Below, one piece after another: positions 46,261 through 55,189 of a stretch of DNA of 64,000 nucleotides; the first letter of the stretch is position 1; the number at the start of each line of letters is the position of its first letter. The translations under genes and the position numbers were made by a program. Origin of the DNA: Terribacillus sp. DMT04 (GTDB lineage Bacteria; Bacillota; Bacilli; Bacillales; Amphibacillaceae); the NCBI RefSeq assembly GCF_019056395.1, contig NZ_CP077639.1, forward strand, positions 994,001 to 1,058,000, in the 5' to 3' direction. The notes beneath the pieces are model-generated. The model was not told the origin of the DNA. It did not search any database and worked only from the letters and a program-made list of their open reading frames with translations.

Positions 46261-49079
46261 ACATGCGTATTAGCGGCGGACACATTTATGATTTTGGTAA
46301 ACTGCATGATTTTACTTTTGACTTCGCTGACCAATCGCTTGTCATCGTGCATGGCGAGAACGAAACAGGAAAATCCACGTTAAAAGCTTTTCTCATCTAT
46401 ATACTTTTCGGCATGCGCCCACGTGAGCTGCAGCGGTATCTGCCAAGAACTGGCGGAACACCAGGCGGCAGACTCAAGCTGCTCTTTCCGGAAGGGGAAG
46501 TGATGGTGGAACGCATCCAAGACCGACATAATGGACAAGCAGTTTGTTATACAAAAGCAGACCAAAAAGATCAGCAATGGCTGGAACGGCAGCTTGGCGG
46601 GCTAGATGCTGCCGTATACAAGCAAGTATTTACGCTGGACACTGAAACACTGTCATCTTTGCAGCTTACAAATAAAGAACAGCTAGGTCGAGTTCTGCTT
46701 GAAGCAGGACAAGCTGGTACAGCAGCCATTCACAAATTAGAGAAGAAGCTGCTTCAGGATTTACAGCAGCTCTATCGCCCGCAAGGCAGAAAACCAGAAA
46801 TCAATTCCATGCTGCGTGCGTTTGCTGAACAGGAACAACATGTACGACAACTGCATAACAAGGAAGAGACTTACTTGCCAGACAAAGAAAAACTGCAGGA
46901 AACAGCAGCTAAAATAGTGGAACTGCAAAATGAAAAAGCAGACTTGCGCAGACAAATCCCTATACAAAAACAATCTTTGCAAGCTGTTCCTTGGTTAAAA
47001 AAAGCCATTTTATCAAGAGAGCAATTACGTCAACTCGAACATATAGAAGCCTTTCCGCCAGATGGAATGAAGCGTATGCAAGAATTGCAGATCCAACTGC
47101 AGCCTTTGGAAGCACAGGCGCATGTACAGCAGCAAGAAGCGGAACGATTGAACAATGATTTGCTATCGATAGAAGAGCAGCAGATTGAGGAAGCCGCCTA
47201 TTACCAATTACAAAAACTGATAGAACGCTCCGACTGGCGAGGACAGTTTGCGCGGCTGGAAAAACTGCAGGAAACAGCAGCTAAACTGCAGATGGAAGCA
47301 AGAGCTAGAAAGCTTCATTATGCATTTCCGGAACGTTACACCAGTAATATGTACAGAGCGGAAACAAAAGAGCAGTGGCGGCTTTTGCGCGAACAAGTTA
47401 TGATTCACAACGCTGAACGAGAACATACAGAGAAAGCGGTCACGGTAAAAAAACAAGAAATAGACAAAGTTAATACTTTTCAGGAAAGACTGCAGCAAAA
47501 CCTTATTCCAGAGAAGGAATATCGACAGCTGCATGATCAGAGAGACCATGACAACTTGCATTCTCCAAGTGCTAATGAACGCTTCGCTATAAAAATGCAA
47601 GTGATCTTGTCTATTCTGCTCGCTGGAAGCGGGATAATAATGACTAGCTGGATTTTGGCGGCCAGCGGTATTATTCTTCTTGGTGGTGCATTATTGTTAT
47701 GGCGGCTGGAAAAGAAAAATACAACTGTTCAATCTGAAACATCTTCTTATGTGGAGGAAAAGGTAAGAGAGCAGCAAGAACTGCGGCTCAGGTGGCGTCA
47801 GCTGGAGGAACAGCGTCATCCTTTAGAAGTACAGCTTGCTGATCTGCAGCAGGAGCAAAACATGCAGTTTTTAGCCTATCAGAAACTGAATGCCCAAGAA
47901 ACCGCACATATGGAACGTTATCCTTTTCTACAAGCTATACCGCTGTCTGACTGGGAAAAAGCAGTGCGGGAATGGGAATGGAAGGAGCAGCTGGATCAAG
48001 AAATACAAAGAGTAAATCATGAGCTGGAACAACTGCAGTGCACCTACACATCTGTCGTGGAACAAGCAGGCACAATCGTCGGCTTATCCGAATCACTACC
48101 AACACGAGAGATTATGCAGGAAGCAGAATATGTAATGGAAAGGCAGCGAAAGCTAAGGCATGGCAAAGAGCAGCTGTTAGTACAAACAGCAGACATCCGG
48201 CATCGAATGGGAACGTTGGCAGAGCAACTCAACCCCTTGAGAGAACAAAAAGCAATGCTGCTTGCTGCAGTCGGAGCAGAGGACGACAAGCAATTCCAGA
48301 ACTTATCGGAACTTTATCTGAAAAGAAAACAGTTAGAAGCAGATGTACAGCACTATGACATGCAAGCACGATCATTTCTGCCTGAAGAAGAATTGGCTGC
48401 AGAAGAGCCTGACTGCTTGCAAGAAGAAGCAGAGCGGAAAATTGCCGAACTGGAAACAAAGCTGGAGGCTGTTGAAGAAGAATTAGATGTATGTCGAAAG
48501 CAAGTGGCTATGCTGGAGTTCAACCTTGCTGCTATTGAATCGGATACAGCTGCTTCAAGTGCATATCATGAGCTGCAGTACCAAAGGCAGGAGCTGCTTT
48601 CCGCTGGTCGCAAGTGGATGGTAAGGAAACTGGCATTTGATATGCTGCTCCAGACAAAGAGAGCATTTCAAGAAGATCGATTTCCGGACGTATTAGCGGA
48701 AGCTTCTCGTCTTTTCTCGAAAGTGACTACTCATTATGAGCAATTATTATTAACAGAGTCAGGGAGCTTAGTTGTAAAGGATTGTCACGGCAGAGAATTT
48801 TCAGTCGAGTCTTTATCAAATGGAACGGTGGAGCAGCTTTATCTTTGTTTGAGGTTGGCACTTTCGAGGAAGATAGGAAGCATACAAGCTTTTCCGTTAT
48901 TAATTGATGATGCATTCAGTCATTCAGACCAAAAAAGAAGGGCAATGTTTTACAGCATTCTTCAAGAAGAGAAAAATGCACAGCAGTTTATATTATTCTC
49001 ATGGGAAGAACCGGCAGCAGAGCTATCACAGCAAGCAAAAGTGCTTTGCCTGAAAAAAATGCAAGAAACTTATCAGTAA
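46257..49079 (+). CDS. yhaN: AAA-type ATPase YhaN (SbcC/Rad50-like) with central membrane segment
   Basis: 940 aa. The N-terminal ATPase part has Walker A GENETGKST; the C-terminal part has the ABC-like signature ESLSNGTVEQLYLCLRLALSR and Walker B FPLLIDDAFSH. Between them are long Gln/Glu-rich coiled coils. At about 447-482 there are two adjacent hydrophobic helices (VILSILLAGSGIIMTSW, ASGIILLGGALLLW), so the coiled coil is probably anchored to the membrane. Partner of YhaO, ATG overlapping its stop. An in-frame ATG at 46263 is an alternative start. Confidence 0.92.
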   Translation: MNMRISGGHIYDFGKLHDFTFDFADQSLVIVHGENETGKSTLKAFLIYILFGMRPRELQRYLPRTGGTPGGRLKLLFPEGEVMVERIQDRHNGQAVCYTKADQKDQQWLERQLGGLDAAVYKQVFTLDTETLSSLQLTNKEQLGRVLLEAGQAGTAAIHKLEKKLLQDLQQLYRPQGRKPEINSMLRAFAEQEQHVRQLHNKEETYLPDKEKLQETAAKIVELQNEKADLRRQIPIQKQSLQAVPWLKKAILSREQLRQLEHIEAFPPDGMKRMQELQIQLQPLEAQAHVQQQEAERLNNDLLSIEEQQIEEAAYYQLQKLIERSDWRGQFARLEKLQETAAKLQMEARARKLHYAFPERYTSNMYRAETKEQWRLLREQVMIHNAEREHTEKAVTVKKQEIDKVNTFQERLQQNLIPEKEYRQLHDQRDHDNLHSPSANERFAIKMQVILSILLAGSGIIMTSWILAASGIILLGGALLLWRLEKKNTTVQSETSSYVEEKVREQQELRLRWRQLEEQRHPLEVQLADLQQEQNMQFLAYQKLNAQETAHMERYPFLQAIPLSDWEKAVREWEWKEQLDQEIQRVNHELEQLQCTYTSVVEQAGTIVGLSESLPTREIMQEAEYVMERQRKLRHGKEQLLVQTADIRHRMGTLAEQLNPLREQKAMLLAAVGAEDDKQFQNLSELYLKRKQLEADVQHYDMQARSFLPEEELAAEEPDCLQEEAERKIAELETKLEAVEEELDVCRKQVAMLEFNLAAIESDTAASSAYHELQYQRQELLSAGRKWMVRKLAFDMLLQTKRAFQEDRFPDVLAEASRLFSKVTTHYEQLLLTESGSLVVKDCHGREFSVESLSNGTVEQLYLCLRLALSRKIGSIQAFPLLIDDAFSHSDQKRRAMFYSILQEEKNAQQFILFSWEEPAAELSQQAKVLCLKKMQETYQ

Positions 49080-49163
49080 ACGTTTAGCAGTCGCAAAAAA
49101 ACGTTAATGATGGTAAACTTATAGGATAAAAAATTGGATTATTGTAAGCTGGAGGGACGGGCA

Positions 49164-49712
49164 TTGCCGAGTAATGAAGAAAATTGGGCTAAGTATGAGG
49201 AATCGATTGAAAAATTCATACAAGTCATCGCCAAGAATATGAATTTGTACGGAATCACCTCATCTGTCGGCCGTCTATATGGAGCTCTGTATTTTGCAGG
49301 TCGCCCAATGACATTGGATGATATGAGAGATGCTTTAGAAATGAGCAAAACGAGCATGTCAACAGGCGTACGCGCATTAGCAGAGATGAAGATGGTGGAA
49401 CCTGCTTATAAGAAGGGTATGCGCAAAGATTTATACAAATCAGAGGAAGACTGGTACAAGTCATTTACAGCTCTCTTCGGAAATAAATGGGAGAAAACAA
49501 CACAATCTAACTTGGAAGAAGCAGAAGAGACGATTGAAGAGCTGCATCAGCTGAAGGAAGAGTCAGATGACCCGGAGCTTCGTCAGCAAATTGAGCAGGA
49601 TATAGACCGTCTTTTATATGCTTGTGATTACTATACATGGCTTCTGCGATTTTTACATGTTGTAGAATCCGGAGAGATATTTAAGTACGTTCCAAAGCCG
49701 CCAAAGAGATAA
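49164..49712 (+). CDS. GbsR/OpcR-family transcriptional regulator
   Basis: 182 aa from the TTG at 49164, preceded by GGAGGGACG; the frame opens at 49134. The MarR-like winged helix is seen in SVGRLYGALYFAGRPMTLDDMRDALEMSKTSMSTGVRALAEM, typical of GbsR, which represses choline uptake and oxidation genes. The C-terminal helical part is that of the full-size family. It sits between yhaN and yhaM, a position where B. subtilis has no gene. Its targets may include the opuA module 5 kb downstream. Confidence 0.88.
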   Translation: MPSNEENWAKYEESIEKFIQVIAKNMNLYGITSSVGRLYGALYFAGRPMTLDDMRDALEMSKTSMSTGVRALAEMKMVEPAYKKGMRKDLYKSEEDWYKSFTALFGNKWEKTTQSNLEEAEETIEELHQLKEESDDPELRQQIEQDIDRLLYACDYYTWLLRFLHVVESGEIFKYVPKPPKR

Positions 49713-49783
49713 GCTTTTGGAATGAAACGTAAACGCCCTTGCTAGTATAGTAAGGGCTGTATTTATGAGGGAGGAGAAAGACG

Positions 49784-50731
49784 TTGAAAAAAGGGATTGG
49801 ATATTTTCAAGTAGGAGACAAATTCGATAGCTATTTACTAATCAAACAAGCAGACAAAGCAGTAGCAAGTAACGGGAAAGCTTTTCTTACCTTAATACTT
49901 GGAGATGATACCGGGGATATAGAAGCAAAGCTGTGGGATGCTTCACCTGCGGATGAACAGCGGTATCAAGCTGACCAGGTCATTAAAGTACAAGGTGAAG
50001 TGAATGCATTTCGCGGCAGACTGCAGCTGAAAATCCAAGCCATTCGTCTGGCAGAGCCAAATGACGGGGTGCATCCGCATGATTTCGTCAAACGGGCGCC
50101 ACTCTCGAAAGAGCAGTTATTAGAAGAACTCACTTCTTTCATTTTTGAAATGGAGAATCCGAACTTGCAGCGAATCACACGCTATTTTCTTTCTAATTAT
50201 CAGGAAGACTTGCTGGCATTCCCGGCAGCAGTTCGCAATCACCATGAATTTGTATCAGGTTTGGCATTTCACGTTGTGTCAATGCTTCGCATTGCACGAG
50301 AGCTGAAAAACCTTTACCCCGAAATCAATAAAGATTTGCTGTATGCTGGCATTATTCTTCATGATATTGGTAAGCTGCGGGAATTATCAGGTGCTTCTAA
50401 TCCCTCTTATACAGTAGAGGGCAAGCTAATTGGCCACATTTCCATTATGTCAGATGAGATAGCCAAAGCTGCTCGGGAGCTGAAAATAGAAGCAGAAGAA
50501 GTAATGGTGCTGCAGCATATGATCTTAAGTCATCATGGCAAAGGCGAATGGGGAAGTCCAAAGCCGCCGCTTGTCCGAGAGGCAGAGCTGCTGCATATCA
50601 TTGATTTAATTGATGCAAAAATGAATACCTTGCAGCGGGTGATGGATAAAGTCGCGCCAGGAGATTTCTCTGAACGTATTTTTTCAATGGAAAACCGCAG
50701 TTTCTATAAACCTGCTTTTGAACGGGAATAA
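49784..50731 (+). CDS. yhaM: 3'-5' exoribonuclease YhaM
   Basis: 315 aa (B. subtilis 314). The N-terminal OB-fold (about 1-95) binds RNA; the HD domain follows with GIILHDIGKLRELSG and the later MILSHHGKGEWGSPKPP, which supply metal ligands. It degrades RNA from the 3' end and also attacks ssDNA. TTG start with GAGGGAGGAGA upstream. In B. subtilis it is cotranscribed with yhaO and yhaN; here a regulator gene lies between. Confidence 0.95.
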   Translation: MKKGIGYFQVGDKFDSYLLIKQADKAVASNGKAFLTLILGDDTGDIEAKLWDASPADEQRYQADQVIKVQGEVNAFRGRLQLKIQAIRLAEPNDGVHPHDFVKRAPLSKEQLLEELTSFIFEMENPNLQRITRYFLSNYQEDLLAFPAAVRNHHEFVSGLAFHVVSMLRIARELKNLYPEINKDLLYAGIILHDIGKLRELSGASNPSYTVEGKLIGHISIMSDEIAKAARELKIEAEEVMVLQHMILSHHGKGEWGSPKPPLVREAELLHIIDLIDAKMNTLQRVMDKVAPGDFSERIFSMENRSFYKPAFERE

Positions 50732-50761
50732 ATAGAGAGAGTAATAGAATAGAGGGAGAAT

Positions 50762-52027
50762 ATGAGATGGAAAGATTGGGATCGTAACCTGAAAATCCGC
50801 TTGTTTGGAGAAGCAATGATGCACTTTTTGTTTTGGGCGTATTTTCCATTTATGACGATATTTTTTCAAGATGCGTTCGGGAAAGGACGTGCCGGGGTCT
50901 TGCTCATGTTTTCGCAAGCCCTTTCCGTACTGGCTAGCTTAGTAGGCGGATATTGTGCGGATCGATTTGGCAGGAGAAAGATGATGAGTATTGCAGTGGC
51001 TGGTCAATCCATCACTTTTCTCGTGTTTGCATTTGCCAATTCTCCTTGGCTGTCATCATCAGCCCTGACTTTCTTGGCATTTAGTTTACTTGGTATATGG
51101 AGTGCTTTGTATTGGCCGGCATCGCATGCCATGGTGGCAGATGTAGTCAAGGAGAAACATCGGGCTTCCGTATTTGCAGTCTTTTATACAAGTCTTAATA
51201 TTGCCGTTGTAGTTGGACCGCTAATTGGTACGATATTATTTTATTCTTACCGGTTTCAGATGCTGCTTGCTGGATTTGTACTTACTAGTATCTTATTCGT
51301 TATTATGCAAATGTTTATCAGAGAGACAGTTCAGGAACAGAAGCAAGCGAAAGCTGACCACGGAACCTGGTATAAAGCAGTATGGCGCGAGCTGCAAACG
51401 TATCGGCTTATCGCTCAGGATCGTACTTTCCTGCTCTTTATTGTTGCTGGGGTCCTCGTTGCGCAAACCTTTTTACAGCTGGATATTCTAATTGCTGTTT
51501 ATACAAGTGAGGTTATCGCCAATCAGACTATCTTTGCTATTGGTGATTTTAGGATGCAAGTAGGTGGAAAGCAAGCATTTTCACTAATCTTGGCTCTTAA
51601 CGGCTTATTAGTCGCTTTACTTACTGTATATATAACGAAACTGGTCACGAAGTTTCGGATTGCACGTGTCTTCGTTGCATCTAGTATTGCGTATGCAGCC
51701 GGTATTTTGTTATATGGATTGACCGAAAGCTTCTGGATCTTTGTCATTGCGATGGTTTTGTTTACTATGGGAGAACTGATGGTAGTTGGGCTGCAGGAAA
51801 GCTTTGTGGCAACATTGGCGTCAGAGGAGAGCCGTGGACAGTATTTTTCAGCTGCAAGCTTGCGGTTTACGCTTGGTAAGCTGCTGGCTCCGCTAAGTCT
51901 CGTATTGGTGAGTTATATTAGCTATCGGCTGACGTTTACAATTCTTGCTGTGTTGGCTTTGCTTAGTGCTTTCGTCTATCAAGCGATGTTCAAACGCTAT
52001 CACAAAGAACAGCGAGCCTCTGCTTAA
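50762..52027 (+). CDS. MFS transporter
   Basis: 421 aa with twelve transmembrane helices. The A motif GYCADRFGRRKM lies between helices 2 and 3. Resembles the MdtH-like drug transporter group. GAGGGAGAAT precedes the ATG, 30 bases after yhaM, so cotranscription with yhaM is possible. The substrate is unknown. Confidence 0.88.
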   Translation: MRWKDWDRNLKIRLFGEAMMHFLFWAYFPFMTIFFQDAFGKGRAGVLLMFSQALSVLASLVGGYCADRFGRRKMMSIAVAGQSITFLVFAFANSPWLSSSALTFLAFSLLGIWSALYWPASHAMVADVVKEKHRASVFAVFYTSLNIAVVVGPLIGTILFYSYRFQMLLAGFVLTSILFVIMQMFIRETVQEQKQAKADHGTWYKAVWRELQTYRLIAQDRTFLLFIVAGVLVAQTFLQLDILIAVYTSEVIANQTIFAIGDFRMQVGGKQAFSLILALNGLLVALLTVYITKLVTKFRIARVFVASSIAYAAGILLYGLTESFWIFVIAMVLFTMGELMVVGLQESFVATLASEESRGQYFSAASLRFTLGKLLAPLSLVLVSYISYRLTFTILAVLALLSAFVYQAMFKRYHKEQRASA

Positions 52028-52090
52028 CGTTGGCATAATTGCTTGTCCTATAGCATAGATATTAGCCAATAGGACAAGGAGGAATGAATA

Positions 52091-52297
52091 ATGCCAGATA
52101 TACCGATGTGGGTCATGCTCGTCTTTCTTTGTATGATAGGCAGCGGCTTCATGGCATTCCGAACGCAGCGGCACGATTACCAAACAGAGCAGCAATACAT
52201 CGAGCGGGAAGGAAATGTCTATATGGAGCGAATGGAAGAGGAGCGAGCTAAACGACATACACAAGTAAATACGCATGAAAAAGACCGAAACGAATGA
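52091..52297 (+). CDS. yhaL: Sporulation protein YhaL
   Basis: 68 aa: one N-terminal transmembrane helix (MWVMLVFLCMIGSGFMAF) and a charged helical tail (QQYIEREGNVYMERMEEERAKRH). Size, layout and position next to prsA match YhaL. AAGGAGGAATG precedes the ATG. Exact role in sporulation unknown. Its last codons lie in the terminator stem shared with prsA. Confidence 0.88.
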   Translation: MPDIPMWVMLVFLCMIGSGFMAFRTQRHDYQTEQQYIEREGNVYMERMEEERAKRHTQVNTHEKDRNE

Positions 52298-52311
52298 CGT
52301 TTCGGTCTTTT
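52279..52311. terminator. Bidirectional terminator between yhaL and prsA
   Basis: AAAAGACCGAAACG pairs perfectly with CGTTTCGGTCTTTT around a 5-base loop. It overlaps the end of yhaL. Confidence 0.93.
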
Positions 52312-52318
52312 GCTTGTA

Positions 52319-53197
52319 TTAGCCAGCTGTTGTGGGAGCAGCTGTCATATTATCAATCAAATCTTCGTACTGTTCAATTTTAATATCGAAATCAGCATCT
52401 TTTAGTAATTTATTGATTTTTTCTTGCTGTTCAGCAGAGTCAACTTTTTGAACGGCAAGTTCTGTCTTAATTTGCTCTTTTTCTTCTTCTAGTGAGCCAA
52501 CTTCATTTTCTGTATCACGTTTGTCATCCAAACGGATAATATGCCAGCCGAAGCTGCTTTCCACAGGTTCACTGATTTCACCTTTATCCAAGGCATATGC
52601 TGCATTTTCAAAAGCTGCATCCATTGTGCCAGCGCTAAACCAGTCTAAAGAGCCATTCGCTTCAACTGTTCCAGTATCTGTAGAGTACTCTTCAACGAGT
52701 TTATCCCACTCTTCTCCGTCGTCAAGCTTCTTTTTCACTTCTTTTGCAGTATCTTCATCCGCTACAAGAATATGACTTGCATTAAGATCTGTCTTCATAT
52801 GGTCATAGCGAGTTTGGATTTCCTCATCCGTAACTTCAACCCCATCAGCGATAGCTTTTTGCTGAAGCAAGCTTGTTTTCACTTGTTCACGGAAAGCATC
52901 TTCATCACTGTAACCTGCTTGCTGAAGAACAGAATCAAATGAATCACCATATTGATCTTTTAATTTGTTAACTTGTTCGTCAATCTGTTCTTTGTCCACG
53001 TCGTATTTATCATCAAGGGCTTTCTCAAGCACCATTGTCTGCAATACTGATTCGCCGTATTTGCCACTCAATTCTTGATAATAGTCTTCCTTGGAAATGT
53101 CCCCAGCTTTTGATTCTACCACTGTCTCACCGGAACCACATGCTGATAGTGCGACAACGCTTGTCGCGAATACTGCAGCGATAGCCAATTTCTTCAT
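52319..53197 (-). CDS. prsA: Foldase lipoprotein PrsA (peptidyl-prolyl isomerase)
   Basis: 292 aa from the ATG at 53197, the same length as B. subtilis PrsA; the frame opens 25 codons earlier. Lipoprotein signal with lipobox LSAC, then an N-terminal SurA-like helical domain and a parvulin domain (about 135-225: ASHILVADEDTAKEVKKKL ... GWHIIRLDD). It folds secreted proteins, including penicillin-binding proteins and amylases, on the outer membrane face. GGAGTGTTTATTTAC precedes the ATG on the minus strand. Essential or nearly so in Bacillus. Confidence 0.97.
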   Translation of the reverse strand: MKKLAIAAVFATSVVALSACGSGETVVESKAGDISKEDYYQELSGKYGESVLQTMVLEKALDDKYDVDKEQIDEQVNKLKDQYGDSFDSVLQQAGYSDEDAFREQVKTSLLQQKAIADGVEVTDEEIQTRYDHMKTDLNASHILVADEDTAKEVKKKLDDGEEWDKLVEEYSTDTGTVEANGSLDWFSAGTMDAAFENAAYALDKGEISEPVESSFGWHIIRLDDKRDTENEVGSLEEEKEQIKTELAVQKVDSAEQQEKINKLLKDADFDIKIEQYEDLIDNMTAAPTTAG

Positions 53198-53325
53198 GTA
53201 AATAAACACTCCTAATCCACTTGAATTTGAATGGCGGCTTGTCCGCCGTTTCCCCATAAGACAATATATCACATATCAGATACGAAAAGGCAACCTATGG
53301 GGGCAATTCCACAGTTTTTCCATAT

Positions 53326-53352
53326 GTAAAAACGCTCCTAATACGGAGCGTT
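53326..53352 (-). terminator. Terminator of the YhaJ-like gene
   Basis: Read on the minus strand, AACGCTCC pairs with GGAGCGTT and is followed by TTTTTA. It overlaps the gene's stop codon at 53351. Confidence 0.85.
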
Positions 53353-53887
53353 ACTTTGTTAATATATCATAACTCTTCTCTGTACCGGAAATGACACATT
53401 TACGCGGTGCTTGCAGCAGGTTGCATAAATAGAAGCCATCGGAGAATGTCATAGCCGCATTCACACTAAGAAGAAGCAGAAAATAAATCGGCATCGTGTT
53501 TGAAAGTACAGCAGCTATAAACAAAGGTATTGTTATTAAAACAGTTGGCATAATTAAAGAAAAGAAAGGAATAAGACGGCTGGTTTCCGTTCTTACTTTA
53601 AAATGAAACATTGGCGTGCACTGGCCAATCCAATGCAGTCTGTATATACAGCTTTTTTTGGTCAGCCAAAAAGGTATCAAATGTGAGATACTATGGATAA
53701 AAGGAAGTATATAAATAGATAGCATGCTTAACAATAAATGTGTTTCTTTCATCTTAAAATTCGGATGGATCAGCGTCAGCATCGGGTAAAGTATAATGAA
53801 TGTCAAAGTTCCTATGAGAGTGGATACAAGTAGAATTCGGTGTTTCCCGAGATCTTTGTTGACGTTGACACTTCTCCAGCAGTTCAT
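53351..53887 (-). CDS. DUF3267-type membrane protein (YhaJ-like)
   Basis: 178 aa with about four transmembrane helices and a His-containing helix LPFIHSISHLIPFW that resembles the HExxH-like region of DUF3267 proteins, although no intact HExxH is present. Its position between prsA and yhaI matches yhaJ of B. subtilis. The start is preceded by GGGAGCTATGAACT on the minus strand. Function unknown. Confidence 0.75.
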   Translation of the reverse strand: MNCWRSVNVNKDLGKHRILLVSTLIGTLTFIILYPMLTLIHPNFKMKETHLLLSMLSIYILPFIHSISHLIPFWLTKKSCIYRLHWIGQCTPMFHFKVRTETSRLIPFFSLIMPTVLITIPLFIAAVLSNTMPIYFLLLLSVNAAMTFSDGFYLCNLLQAPRKCVISGTEKSYDILTK

Positions 53888-54062
53888 AGTTCATAGCTCC
53901 CTTCGGTCATCTAGAAAATTGCGGTGAGCCTTCGTCACTTATGAGATATTAGTACGTTTTAATGGGAAAATCAATAGCTTTCCTAGAAATTTTACTTTAA
54001 AATAAAGAGACAAGTTACGATCGTGCAAATCGGTCAGTTTTAAAGACAAAGGAAGCGTTTTT

Positions 54063-54410
54063 ATGGAGGAAGAAAAAAAGAGTACGCTGTCTTTTCATTT
54101 GCAGTTAATTGCAGAGACAGGTGTGTTAGACAAATATCCTTTTCGGAAGCTTCTCATTGAACGCAATGTAAATGAGGAGGAGTATGCTGCTGTCTTACAA
54201 TTGTTTCAGCGATTAAACAAGTTATTTCTGGAACAAAAAGAGGAAGGCTTGCTCGATTACACGTCACTTTTACTAGAATTTGTCGGCATGCTGCCGGAAA
54301 AGCTTCATTATTGGGAGGTGCTATTGGCACTTCGTGAGGAAAAAGAAGATGATACATACAAAAATCTGGTAGATGAACTAATCTTACTGGATATGAAAAA
54401 CCGCTATTAG
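54063..54410 (+). CDS. yhaI: YhaI family protein (DUF1878)
   Basis: 115 aa, acidic, helical and soluble (MEEEKKSTLSFHLQLIAETG...). It matches YhaI in size, pattern and position. ATG at 54063; ribosome site AAGGAAG. Its stop overlaps the stop of the convergent regulator gene, and both lie within a terminator stem. Function unknown. Confidence 0.85.
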   Translation: MEEEKKSTLSFHLQLIAETGVLDKYPFRKLLIERNVNEEEYAAVLQLFQRLNKLFLEQKEEGLLDYTSLLLEFVGMLPEKLHYWEVLLALREEKEDDTYKNLVDELILLDMKNRY

Positions 54411-54436
54411 CTCTGGCTAATAGCGGTTATTTTTTT
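54399..54436. terminator. Terminator embedded in the overlapping stops of yhaI and the GbsR-like gene
   Basis: AACCGCTATTAG (54399-54410) pairs perfectly with CTAATAGCGGTT (54417-54428), loop CTCTGG, followed by A and seven Ts. A-rich sequence on the other side makes it bidirectional. Last codons of both genes are inside it. Confidence 0.9.
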
Positions 54437-54880
54437 AAGTATACCTGCTGCTTGTTCGTGAAATTGTAAGCTGGCAGATAGTTTCTCCTGCATCTGCAGC
54501 CGTTGCGGATTATTTTTCGGTATTGCCTGCTTGAATTGCTCCATCACTTCCACTTGCCGCGTGGTCTGCGTATGCCACTGTTTTACTTGAAGCGTCATCA
54601 ATTTCTTGTATACTGAATTGGCGCTAGTATAATAGTCCTTCCTTTCACCTTTTACCCACACTCGTTCAACAAGTCCTAAGTGAGATAAATTGCGGATAGC
54701 TATATTGACAGCAGTTTTGCTTTTTCCAATTAAATTAGCCATTTGATCTAATGTCTGCGAAGAGTTTTCTACATATAAAACGGCAAGCAGCCGTGCTTCT
54801 GTAGGTGATAAACGGAACAGCTCTCCGGTCCGCGTTAATTCCATGATGAGAGAATCGTACAATGAGTTTTGCGCTTTCAT
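54407..54880 (-). CDS. GbsR-like (MarR-superfamily) regulator divergent from opuA
   Basis: 157 aa. A winged-helix domain (about 22-85: LSPTEARLLAVLYVENSSQTLDQMANLIGKSKTAVNIAIRNLSHLGLVERV) with a helical C-terminus. The KTAVNIAIRNL recognition helix resembles GbsR/OpcR-like repressors. A TATAAT -10 lies at 54980-54975 on the minus strand. Divergent from the betaine importer with a near-palindrome between, so it most likely controls opuA and itself. Gene order places it where B. subtilis has hpr, but it is not Hpr/ScoC in size. Confidence 0.82.
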   Translation of the reverse strand: MKAQNSLYDSLIMELTRTGELFRLSPTEARLLAVLYVENSSQTLDQMANLIGKSKTAVNIAIRNLSHLGLVERVWVKGERKDYYTSANSVYKKLMTLQVKQWHTQTTRQVEVMEQFKQAIPKNNPQRLQMQEKLSASLQFHEQAAGILKKITAISQS

Positions 54881-55012
54881 TTATCAGAGTCCCCCCTTTG
54901 TTTCTTTATATATATTATCCGTATGTAAAGCTTACATGAAACTTTTGCAGAAAGGAAATATCTCTTAATAAAGCATTATAGAGTAAATCAAAGGAATTCA
55001 AAGCAAACATTC

Positions 55013-55050
55013 CATTTAGTGCGTACAGTATATTCTGTACGTACTAAATG
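55013..55050. promoter_or_regulatory. 38-bp near-palindrome, likely operator of the opuA regulator
   Basis: The halves CATTTAGTGCGTACAGTAT and ATTCTGTACGTACTAAATG are inverted repeats matching at 17 of 19 positions, with no spacer. It sits between the divergent promoters: 25 bases upstream of the opuA -35 and about 32 bases upstream of the regulator's -10. No U tract follows, so it is not a terminator. Confidence 0.75.
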
Positions 55051-55074
55051 TTCAGTAATGACGCTTCATCACGT

Positions 55075-55103
55075 TTGATTTGTTTTTAGTTTATGTTTAG
55101 AAT
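55075..55103 (+). promoter_or_regulatory. Sigma-A promoter of opuA
   Basis: TTGATT (55075-55080), 17-bp spacer, TAGAAT (55098-55103), about 86 bases before the opuAA start. A separate sigma-B promoter, known for B. subtilis opuA, was not found. Confidence 0.72.
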
Positions 55104-55189
55104 TAATTGAGTCGAAACATAGTAATGGGTAATTGTTCCTTATTGTTACAGGAACATGACAGAAAACTAATGAAAAAGAGGTGAATACT

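Noticed and set aside
45031-49712. yhaO-yhaN-regulator considered as a phage-defence cassette (SbcCD or OLD-like)
   Set aside because: Each enzyme matches the conserved Bacillus YhaO/YhaN pair in its usual neighbourhood; no island features such as integrase, altered composition or extra effector.
54407-54880. Assignment of the minus-strand regulator as Hpr/ScoC from its map position
   Set aside because: It is 157 aa rather than about 200 and its recognition helix and opuA neighbourhood fit the GbsR-like group better.
54881-55189. opuA upstream palindrome as a transcription terminator
   Set aside because: No T run on either side, and it lies between two divergent genes, not after one.
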